Part shown: piece by piece, positions 1-6,840 of the stretch | How positions within the stretch are numbered: position 1 is the stretch's first letter | Layout of the letters: each line of letters begins with the position of its first letter | NCBI RefSeq assembly: GCF_001625565.1 | Contig: NZ_AUXS01000097.1 | Coordinates: 124,001-188,000, forward strand | Reading direction: 5' to 3' | DNA from: Pseudoalteromonas luteoviolacea NCIMB 1944 | GTDB taxonomy: Bacteria; Pseudomonadota; Gammaproteobacteria; Enterobacterales; Alteromonadaceae | DNA length: 64,000 nt | Notes under the pieces: generated by a model | Seen by the model: only the letters and a program-made list of their open reading frames with translations | Told to the model about the DNA's origin: nothing | Database searches by the model: none | Made by a program: the position numbers and the translations under genes

Positions 1-1
1 A

Positions 2-1618
2 ATATCGATTGCACTACTGCTTAGCGCTTGTGGTAGCGACAATGATCTTCAACAAAAGCTAAAGGGGACTATTCCAAAGAACACAGATATAGTGTCGCCG
101 GTAGTGCAGCCCCAGCTTCGAGAACTCAGGCTTGAAGTGCCCGAACAGGATGAAATCATGGTTGAAGATTTTCCTATCGCGCAATATGTGACTTATCCAG
201 ATGACCAACAAAATATAGATTCGATATCCAGTATTGATGTAAATTGGCCCAAGATTAATGTGCATCAAGCTGGCAAAGAGTATGGCTATATAGATGTTGA
301 TGCGTCTGAATTGTTTTACTATGCAAGCCCTTTGAATAGCAGCATTGCTAATGCGGCCACAGATCTTGAGAGACACGATGATTTAGTGTGGTTTGTAACA
401 GGCAGCAGTACACTTCACCGGCTAAATTTAACGGACAATACCAGCCACCACTGGCTGTTGATAGACAGTGATGAGTTCACCGAAGTTGCTATAGATGAAT
501 CAAACCCAAATTACATTTGGATGTATGATCAAACTCAACATGCACTCACCTATTTTAACGCGTCAACTGATGTAGCGACCAAATTTATGCTACTTGGCGA
601 GTTCACAATTGCTGGATTGGCTTTGGCCGACGATCAGCTGATAGTGCTCGCCCATGACCACGGTGACTATATGGTAATGGCTTATCAAGCACAAGGTGCT
701 GAAGTTGAGCATATTGCTTCATGGCATCTGGCTGGTTTTGAAGGGAAAGAATTTAATGACATAGCGCTTGCGCCAGATGGTCGTGTTGTCTTAAGTACAC
801 CAGATGTGGAAAATAATATTTATCTTGTAGCTGATAAATCTGAATTAATTGGAGATGGTCCCATCGAGGATACCGCTATCCTAGAAGTTGTGCAGAGATA
901 TGAGTTAGATGAAGCGATTGCTCAGCCTTCCGGGATTTGGCCAAACCAAGATCAGTCGTGGACTTTGATCACAGATCAAGCTGAAGTTTTCCACCTAGAT
1001 AGGGATTTTAAGTTGTTGGAGCGGCATGAGATCGATTTTAACAGTGTGAATTGCAATCAAGGTTGTACAGAGGCAATAGTAGGGGCTGATAACGTATTTT
1101 TTGCATTAGCTGATGGCGGCTTAGTTGGTCAATTTAATCGAGTCGGGGAGCGCTATGTTTTGCACCAAGAGTTTCAGATTGAGGTGACAGACGAACAAGG
1201 TGCGCTCTATAGTTACTCGGGTTTGGGACATGATGCGACGTCCGGTGACTTTTACGTAGTGCCAGATCAGAACGGCGAAGAGCAGGCTGATATATTGATT
1301 GTTTTAGATGGCGAGTTTAACGTAAAAGCCAAGTACCCGATCACTTATTCGGGAGACACACAGGGCAGCATTTACCAGTTTGATGCGCAAGGGGTACACT
1401 TCAATAACGGATTTGTTTATGTTGTCTCTGAGCAATTTACCAAGGTATTGAAGTTAAACCTTGAAGGCGAAATTGTAGCGGTGATTGACCTCGATGAAGA
1501 GGATGTGATGGAGCCCAGTGATATCGCAATTCGTGATGGGCACGTCTATATTGTAGGTGACCACGAAAACGGCGATCCAGTGCCACCAATTACTGCATTC
1601 AAAGTAGAAGAGGAATAA
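2..1618 (+). CDS. SdiA-regulated-type lipoprotein (5' end outside window)
   Basis: The reading frame is open from the window edge, so the gene starts upstream. The first visible residues are a hydrophobic stretch ending in LLLSACGS, a lipobox with Cys at about residue 14 of the visible part, so this is a secreted lipoprotein. The first ATG, at 92, lies after the lipobox and is not the true start. The rest looks like a beta-propeller. The C-terminal third (YSGLGHDATSGDFYVVPDQNG, then DIAIRDGHVYIVGD) resembles the SdiA-regulated family PF06977. The substrate is unknown. A 9-bp-stem hairpin follows the stop. Lipoprotein nature is fairly sure; the family is an inference from motif recall. Confidence 0.75.
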   Translation: MSIALLLSACGSDNDLQQKLKGTIPKNTDIVSPVVQPQLRELRLEVPEQDEIMVEDFPIAQYVTYPDDQQNIDSISSIDVNWPKINVHQAGKEYGYIDVDASELFYYASPLNSSIANAATDLERHDDLVWFVTGSSTLHRLNLTDNTSHHWLLIDSDEFTEVAIDESNPNYIWMYDQTQHALTYFNASTDVATKFMLLGEFTIAGLALADDQLIVLAHDHGDYMVMAYQAQGAEVEHIASWHLAGFEGKEFNDIALAPDGRVVLSTPDVENNIYLVADKSELIGDGPIEDTAILEVVQRYELDEAIAQPSGIWPNQDQSWTLITDQAEVFHLDRDFKLLERHEIDFNSVNCNQGCTEAIVGADNVFFALADGGLVGQFNRVGERYVLHQEFQIEVTDEQGALYSYSGLGHDATSGDFYVVPDQNGEEQADILIVLDGEFNVKAKYPITYSGDTQGSIYQFDAQGVHFNNGFVYVVSEQFTKVLKLNLEGEIVAVIDLDEEDVMEPSDIAIRDGHVYIVGDHENGDPVPPITAFKVEEE

Positions 1619-1631
1619 GCAATTAATAGGT

Positions 1632-1658
1632 GATGCCAGCTATTCAGGTGCTGGCATC
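1632..1658 (+). terminator. hairpin after the lipoprotein gene
   Basis: GATGCCAGC and GCTGGCATC form a perfect 9-bp stem with a 9-nt loop, 14 nt after the stop at 1618. No T-tract follows, so it is a weak intrinsic terminator or a 3'-end stabilising hairpin. Confidence 0.4.
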
Positions 1659-1698
1659 ATAGTGATAAGAAGTAAAAGATAGAGTGCACAGGGTTGGC

Positions 1699-2019
1699 TT
1701 AAGACGGCACTGTAGTTGGTATCGAAAAAGGTCGAATATCTTGATTAGAAAAGTGTACTCTGTAGCATGGGTGTGTGCTCCATAAACCATCTGTTTTTCT
1801 TGTTTCATAATCGACACTGAAAGCGACTATTTTGCTCTCAGGTGCGTCTAGTTCAGCAGTTGTGCCACAGTAACGGACATAAATATCTCTCAGAGCCTCG
1901 AAAAATTTACCACTGGTAATAGGTCTGTCGGGCAAGCGTTTTTTATTTTGATTGGTATGCAGCTGTGAAGGTTGTTCTGCTGTGTAGTGCGCTGTACTGT
2001 CTTGCTTGGATTTACCCAT
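1699..2019 (-). CDS. hypothetical protein, 106 aa
   Basis: I do not recognise this protein. The start has a good ribosome binding site: GGAAGG lies about 9 nt before the ATG, which supports a real gene. The N-terminal 30 residues are polar, Gln/Lys rich and probably disordered. The middle (GKFFEALRDIYVRYCG) looks helical and the C-terminal half looks like beta strands. There is no signal peptide or membrane segment. It is convergent with the lipoprotein gene. No function is proposed. Confidence 0.55.
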   Translation of the reverse strand: MGKSKQDSTAHYTAEQPSQLHTNQNKKRLPDRPITSGKFFEALRDIYVRYCGTTAELDAPESKIVAFSVDYETRKTDGLWSTHPCYRVHFSNQDIRPFSIPTTVPS

Positions 2020-2476
2020 GCGAATATCCCTTCCAAATATTGGTGTTACATTTATTTTACATTGTGAGTGGTTTAAGATTCAAGGTATTTTAGCGAAATG
2101 TAACCCGGTTTTGATCTTAAGCAGTTCAGCGAAAAAGTCGAAGTGATGGCTTTTTCGCTCTTAGGTGCAAGTTGCTTATATGTAATTGCAAAACGTAGTG
2201 TGATGAAAAAACGAAAAGGAAATTCAACTCCATTATACATCTAGATTAATAGCGAGATATTAATGACAATAAAAATCGTCATGCCTAAAAAGGAATAACT
2301 GATAATGGGTTAATGCTTTTGATAGACCAATTGTATTTATTATTTATTTGTTGGTTTTTATCTTTTATAAATTTCATATTTGAGAGTGCGTCGAATAGGT
2401 ATTTTTTTGAGATTGGATAACATGTTATGTTTAGCCTATAAATGAGCCGATTTTCACAGCTGAGTATTAAACCGAG
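2020..2476. other. intergenic region with an unassigned hairpin
   Basis: This AT-rich gap lies between divergent genes and presumably holds promoters for both. AGCGAAAAAG (2128-2137) and CTTTTTCGCT (2150-2159) form a perfect 10-bp stem with a 12-nt loop that no neighbouring gene end explains. I see no credible small gene here. Confidence 0.4.
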
Positions 2477-3604
2477 ATGCCAGAACCATTTAAAAATGTA
2501 TTTGATCGAGAACTTGTTCGTCTTATGGCGTTTCATTTTCGCCGTGTATTCCCTGATTTTAAGTCTGAAAACTTCATTTATGACATTGAAAGAGATTTAG
2601 ATAAGCTAGAGTTCAAGCAGCGCAGTCAATGCATTTGCGAGGCGATGCAGGTATATCTTCCAGAAGAGTTTGAAGCCTCAGCGAAGATCATTGAGCGATC
2701 TTTAGGAGATCAAATTGAAGGGGAGTGGAGTCTGGCAGCTTGCAATGAGAATGGAATTTCTGGTTGGGCAATCATCCCCATGAGTGATTATGTAGCCACA
2801 AAAGGTAAAGGCCATTTTGAGCTTTCGATGCACTTACTTAAAGAACTGACTAAGCGAAATACCTCAGAATTCGCCATACGGCATTTTTTAATTGCTGAGC
2901 CTGAGCGCACCTTGGAAGTGATGAAAACCTGGGCTGTTGACTCGGATATCAATGTACGGCGGCTGGCAAGCGAAGGTTGTAGGCCGAGATTACCTTGGGG
3001 CTTGCAATTAAAGCAGTATATTGTAGATCCTGAACCTGTGATTGAGTTATTGGAAATATTGAAAGACGATCCCAGCGAATATGTTAGGCGATCTGTAGCA
3101 AACAATCTGAATGATATTGCTAAAGATCATCAAGATAGAGTGTCTGACATCGCCTTAGCGTGGCTTCAAAATGCCAGCGCGGAGCGAAAGGCATTGGTCA
3201 AACATGCCTGTCGAACCTTAATTAAAAAAGGTCATATGAAGACGTTAAATGCGTTTGGATATGGCGATGTGAAACTGCAATCGGTAGCGTTAAATACTTC
3301 ATCACCTGTGCTTAATTTTGGCGCTCATATCGAACTGACTGCTCAGATCCTAAGTAATAGTACGGCGATGCAATCCTTGATAGTAGATTATATTGTGCAT
3401 CATCAAAAAGCCAATGGCACGACGTCTCCTAAAGTATTCAAGTGGAAGTCAATTCAGCTTCATCCAGGTGAGTCGATACAGCTTACAAAGAAGCATGCTG
3501 TCAAGGCGATTACAACTCGCACCTACTACCCAGGTATACACAAGGTTGAACTGCAAATTAATGGTAAAGTTGTTGCAAATACTCAGTTTGATCTGGTGAT
3601 GTAA
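2477..3604 (+). CDS. DNA alkylation repair protein, AlkC/AlkD-like HEAT-repeat glycosylase
   Basis: A 375-aa cytoplasmic protein of the PF08713 superfamily, which excises N3/N7-alkylated purines. It opens with MPEPFKNVFDRELVRLMA, typical of the AlkC branch. Helical HEAT-like repeats fill residues about 30-265; the stretch SDINVRRLASEGCRPRLPWG is a characteristic repeat of the family. The last ~105 residues (from about 270) look like an Ig-type beta domain, a C-terminal extension known in the AlkC subfamily and thought to help DNA binding. The gene is monocistronic with a short hairpin downstream. I see no Ada-type operator upstream. Family assignment is good; the exact lesion spectrum cannot be told. 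Confidence 0.8.
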   Translation: MPEPFKNVFDRELVRLMAFHFRRVFPDFKSENFIYDIERDLDKLEFKQRSQCICEAMQVYLPEEFEASAKIIERSLGDQIEGEWSLAACNENGISGWAIIPMSDYVATKGKGHFELSMHLLKELTKRNTSEFAIRHFLIAEPERTLEVMKTWAVDSDINVRRLASEGCRPRLPWGLQLKQYIVDPEPVIELLEILKDDPSEYVRRSVANNLNDIAKDHQDRVSDIALAWLQNASAERKALVKHACRTLIKKGHMKTLNAFGYGDVKLQSVALNTSSPVLNFGAHIELTAQILSNSTAMQSLIVDYIVHHQKANGTTSPKVFKWKSIQLHPGESIQLTKKHAVKAITTRTYYPGIHKVELQINGKVVANTQFDLVM

Positions 3605-3621
3605 ACAGGGATCTTTGATTC

Positions 3622-3644
3622 ACGTTTTTTAGTTAAAAACGTTT
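3622..3644 (+). terminator. weak hairpin terminator
   Basis: ACGTTTTT and AAAAACGT form an 8-bp stem with a 5-nt loop, followed by only two T residues, 17 nt after the alkylation-repair stop codon. Confidence 0.35.
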
Positions 3645-4043
3645 CCAACAAGAGCGCTCCAATACGCGGTTAGCAATTTGCATAATATAACTTTTAAACA
3701 AGATGCTAATTTGTGTCGTGGGGGGCTAAAGCAAGACAATAGCGAAGAGATCATAACGCTGAGTAATTACTCATCTCCTAAGTTTTTGCATCTTATGCTT
3801 GTTGCTTGCAATTATGAGTACAAAAGTGAGATTGTTGTCTAGCGCTGTCATTTTTCTGTATTATGATAAATTTTCAATATAATAAATAACTTATAAAACA
3901 AACATGTAAAGCTTCTGGCATGTATTGTGAACTTTTTTAGCTTGCATTGTGTATGTTTTTTGAACACAGTCATGCAGGCAAGCGCAGCAATAGGCCGTGC
4001 TTGTTTATTTGATAAAAGTTGAAAATTAACAACAGGAATTATT
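3645..4043. other. AT-rich leader region of the peptide gene
   Basis: About 400 bp without a credible long gene. It should contain the promoter and 5' leader of the small peptide gene at 4044. A short inverted repeat (CAAGC at about 3972, GCTTG at about 3998) could form a leader hairpin. A reverse-strand ORF overlapping the peptide start lacks support. Confidence 0.3.
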
Positions 4044-4202
4044 ATGAAGCTCAACAAAGTAAGTTTAAAAAAACTAAGCAGCAATAAAAATTTGAATAAC
4101 ATGCAAACACGCCAAATCGGTGGTGGCGCTTCGGCTTACAGCAAAGACTTTGGTGCATGTCATACCGCACCTGTGTTTTGTCCCACTAAAATTATTTGCT
4201 AA
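4044..4202 (+). CDS. double-glycine leader peptide, putative RiPP/bacteriocin precursor (52 aa)
   Basis: A short gene. Its ATG is preceded by AGGA at a 6-nt spacing, a good ribosome binding site. The leader is basic and polar (MKLNKVSLKKLSSNKNL), followed by QTRQIGGG at residues 21-28. This resembles the QI.GG processing sites of small ribosomal peptides cut after Gly-Gly by a C39-type protease. The putative core (residues 29-52) holds Cys at 39, 46 and 52 plus Ser, Thr and aromatic residues. A second gene at 55907-56044 has a matching leader. No lanthionine synthetase, radical SAM enzyme or C39 exporter is in the window, so the modification is unknown. The downstream CPBP protease may act in processing or immunity (inference). 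Confidence 0.65.
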   Translation: MKLNKVSLKKLSSNKNLNNMQTRQIGGGASAYSKDFGACHTAPVFCPTKIIC

Positions 4203-4208
4203 TAAGAT

Positions 4209-4231
4209 CTAGCCCAGCTTAGTTGGGCTAG
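4209..4231 (+). terminator. intercistronic hairpin after the leader peptide gene
   Basis: CTAGCCCA and TGGGCTAG form a perfect 8-bp stem with a 7-nt loop, 6 nt after the peptide stop. There is no T-tract. It may attenuate read-through into the CPBP gene or protect the small mRNA. Confidence 0.45.
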
Positions 4232-4342
4232 AACCATATTAAAAATTTATATAATTCATAGGATTAATTAACGTACAATATCGCTCAACTAACCATTTTT
4301 ATGCGCTTGTGTGTCAATAGCACAAGTTAAGTAGCGTTTGAG

Positions 4343-5221
4343 ATGAATTCACCTTTTGAGCTGTTTGGACTAACCCTTACCCTAAGCACTGTTATTTCCT
4401 TCTTTCCAGCATTATTGGCCCTTTTAGCGCTCACTTTTTTGATGCGCCGTACCGCTATTGGTTTAGCTAGTGTGTCAGTCTTACTTGGCTACTACTTTGA
4501 AGTGATTAATATGATTGCGGCCTTTGGTATCACCAGCTTATTTTTAATGAGCTACGGGTTTAATCATTTCAAGCACAAAGCGATCAAATGGTTGCTAGGG
4601 ATAGGTATTTTCGTTTTTTCAATTCTGTTTTTTATTCATGCATTTCCAGGGTTCAACAACCCGTTAGTGATTGAGTCGTACATGGTCAGTAACAATGCTG
4701 TGCCTTTTTCAAAGTATTTGAACTTTGACAAGCTAATGGTTGCTATCGCTTTGTTGGCGCTGGTGGTGCCTCGCGGCAGAACGTCAATGGGCAAAGACAG
4801 TGGTAAGGTGTTTGTTTTGAGCTCTTTGGCAATCGTGTCTGGGTTAGCTGGTGGCGTATTGTCAGGGTTGGTAGAGTGGGAGCCTAAATTAAGTCCAATT
4901 TTAGTGGGGTGGATAATCACAAATTTGTTTGTAACATGCTACGCAGAGGAAGCTTTTTTTCGAGGATTTATACAAACGCAGATGAAAAATACATTCAAAC
5001 ATCATCACCTTGGTGACAAGCTAACGGTCTTTTGCTCTGGTGTGCTGTTTGGCGTTGTGCATTTTCCTGGTGGCCTTGCCTATACTTTAATTGCAACGAT
5101 ACTGGGCATTGGTTGTGCGTATGGTTACCAAAAGACCAATAACATATTAGTGCCCATATATATCCACTTTGTATTTAATCTGCTGCACTTTTGCTTATTT
5201 ACTTACCCGTTTTTAGCCTGA
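4343..5221 (+). CDS. CPBP family intramembrane glutamic endopeptidase
   Basis: A 292-aa polytopic membrane protein with about eight hydrophobic segments. It carries the CPBP (Rce1/Abi, PF02517) motifs: EEAFFR with Glu202, Glu203 and Arg207, a Phe...His motif at VVHF (His240), and HFVFN (His275, Asn279). These residues form the intramembrane glutamic-protease active site in the family. Bacterial members often sit beside bacteriocin genes, where they act in maturation or self-immunity. Here the gene follows the double-glycine peptide by 140 nt on the same strand, which suggests a link, but that is an inference. The ATG has no strong ribosome binding site. Confidence 0.85.
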   Translation: MNSPFELFGLTLTLSTVISFFPALLALLALTFLMRRTAIGLASVSVLLGYYFEVINMIAAFGITSLFLMSYGFNHFKHKAIKWLLGIGIFVFSILFFIHAFPGFNNPLVIESYMVSNNAVPFSKYLNFDKLMVAIALLALVVPRGRTSMGKDSGKVFVLSSLAIVSGLAGGVLSGLVEWEPKLSPILVGWIITNLFVTCYAEEAFFRGFIQTQMKNTFKHHHLGDKLTVFCSGVLFGVVHFPGGLAYTLIATILGIGCAYGYQKTNNILVPIYIHFVFNLLHFCLFTYPFLA

Positions 5222-5368
5222 GGTACAGTGGGTTAGACATGCTCAGTTTGTCTAAGGTGCAGCGTAGTTTTCTCGTCTTACTGCAACTTCAAGGCTCCTG
5301 ACATTGGGTGTCAGTGCGCTGATCTATCATTCCCGCCTAATTGATTAAGTCGTAAAAGGAATCTAGGG

Positions 5369-5731
5369 ATGAAAATGAACTACTTCGTAGTCGGTACAAA
5401 TGATATGGCAGCCGCGATGGGCTTTTATAATGCGCTATTTGAACAGACACCTTTTAAACAAACAATTACAAATAACAGAATGACCTTTTGGCAAGGCGAT
5501 GATCCTGATTCGGCTTTTGCAGTCGCCACACCTTTTGATGGCGAGGTTGCAACAAATGGCAATGGCACTATGTTGGGTTTTAATGTCGACTCTGCTGCAG
5601 AGGTGACACGGCTTTATAATAAAGCAATAGAGCTAGGTGGTACTTGTGAAGGTGAGCCAAGACAGCGAGGCCCTAAGTTTTCAGCTTACGTTAGAGACTT
5701 GGATAACAACAAATTGGTTTTTGGAGATTAG
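5369..5731 (+). CDS. VOC (glyoxalase/bleomycin-resistance-like) family protein
   Basis: A 120-aa cytosolic protein of the vicinal oxygen chelate fold. The N-terminal beta-alpha-beta unit reads MNYFVVGTNDMAAAMGFY and the C-terminal strand reads AYVRDLDNNKLVF, where many VOC enzymes have DPDGN. Ligand residues are not conserved well enough to name a reaction. It is similar in length to the Glo_EDI_BRP_like proteins. AGGG lies about 5 nt before the ATG at 5369; an in-frame ATG at 5375 is an alternative. A strong convergent terminator follows. Confidence 0.8.
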   Translation: MKMNYFVVGTNDMAAAMGFYNALFEQTPFKQTITNNRMTFWQGDDPDSAFAVATPFDGEVATNGNGTMLGFNVDSAAEVTRLYNKAIELGGTCEGEPRQRGPKFSAYVRDLDNNKLVFGD

Positions 5732-5853
5732 GTCCGTGGACAGTAAAGGTGTCTACAGCGAAAAGTAAATCTGTGCATGTCAGCTCAACGTGAATTAGCA
5801 GCAGATATTTCTTATCGTTATTTAAAGAACGCACTTTGACATCGTTAAAGAAG

Positions 5854-5900
5854 AATAGGCTATACCAGCGATAAAGCTTTGGTATAGCCTATTTGTTTGT
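5854..5900. terminator. bidirectional intrinsic terminator
   Basis: AATAGGCTATACCA (5854-5867) and TGGTATAGCCTATT (5880-5893) form a perfect 14-bp stem with a 12-nt loop. A T-rich tail lies on the plus side and an A-rich flank on the other, so it can serve both the VOC gene and the converging toxin operon. Confidence 0.8.
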
Positions 5901-5944
5901 TAGTCAGTGTACAGTAGAAACCAAATTACTGATTGGGCAATCAG

Positions 5945-6835
5945 CTACTGAATAACTTCCAAGTCTGGGAGGTATGTATCACGAAACGCAAGTAATTCAG
6001 CGCTATCCATATTACAATCGAATCTGACATCCAGCTTTTTTAACCCTCTGGTATAGGCCACCTTAAGTGGTTCTAACCAAGCATCACAAAACCCGTCAAT
6101 ATGCACATATTTAATATGTTGATTTGCGAAAAGGTCATGCACAAATTCCATGCATTGTTCTGGTATTTGAGTCAAATACAAAGTATCAATGTTTATATCA
6201 AAGAACTTGATGCCATTGTCTAAACTTAAGTATTGAATAGAGGGAAATACAACCTGTTCTTGAAACGCGACGATATCTAAAAAAGATCGGCTCAATGTCA
6301 CGGTCAGGCTTTCATCATCATCACTTTGACAGGTTATTCTTCCAGTTTCTTGTTCCAATTCGTGATCAAAAGGCGCCACATCCCAATAAACAGTATGGCC
6401 ATTTTCACAAAACTCATATGTTTGCGATGTGTTGTCTGTATCAATGGCCACTTCATGATAAAGAGGTGTATTCATGTGGTATGAAATACCTTCTCTTAAA
6501 ATACCCTCTCGATAGACGTTTTCTGACTCGACCCAGCCATTGTGATGTGGAGAATACAGAGTGCCCGTAAAAACGTCTTCTTCGACCATTAATGGCTCAA
6601 TATGCTCTGCTACTAACTCATCGGTTATGAGGTGCTGATTGATTATCGCCTGTTTAGAAAAAGGGCTTAGATAAACATCGCCAATAACACCTTTTTCAAC
6701 AAAGTGTCTTTTCACAACTTTACCTTTCTCGGTAAAGATAGCAACGCCGCTAAACGGCGTGCCATCAAAGTGTAAAAGACCATTTTGCTCAACTAAAGCG
6801 TTATGTATAACGAGCAAATGTCCTTTATTAATCAT
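5945..6835 (-). CDS. YwqK/MORN-like putative immunity protein for the deaminase toxin
   Basis: A 296-aa protein encoded 5 nt after the stop of the toxin gene. The ATG at 6835 is chosen; a longer frame to 6892 would overlap the toxin by 52 nt. The N-terminal part (HFDGTPFSGVAIF, then KGKVVKRHFVEKG) resembles MORN_2/YwqK repeats, the family of the antitoxin paired with the YwqJ deaminase in Bacillus. The C-terminal part is acidic, with beta-strand and leucine-rich character. There is no signal peptide, as expected for a cytosolic immunity protein. The family resemblance and the tight linkage support immunity; direct neutralisation is inferred. Confidence 0.65.
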   Translation of the reverse strand: MINKGHLLVIHNALVEQNGLLHFDGTPFSGVAIFTEKGKVVKRHFVEKGVIGDVYLSPFSKQAIINQHLITDELVAEHIEPLMVEEDVFTGTLYSPHHNGWVESENVYREGILREGISYHMNTPLYHEVAIDTDNTSQTYEFCENGHTVYWDVAPFDHELEQETGRITCQSDDDESLTVTLSRSFLDIVAFQEQVVFPSIQYLSLDNGIKFFDINIDTLYLTQIPEQCMEFVHDLFANQHIKYVHIDGFCDAWLEPLKVAYTRGLKKLDVRFDCNMDSAELLAFRDTYLPDLEVIQ

Positions 6836-6840
6836 AGTGT

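Noticed and set aside
2285..2536. 83-codon minus-strand frame
   Set aside because: AT-rich, overlaps the alkylation-repair start, no ribosome binding site or motif.
3848..4102. 84-codon minus-strand frame overlapping the leader peptide gene
   Set aside because: Low-complexity Leu/Phe/Lys composition from AT-rich DNA; the opposite-strand peptide has a ribosome binding site and a matching paralogue.
5821..5940. Possible attachment site next to the toxin island
   Set aside because: The long inverted repeat here is explained as a convergent terminator; no copy of the tRNA-Pro 3' end is present.
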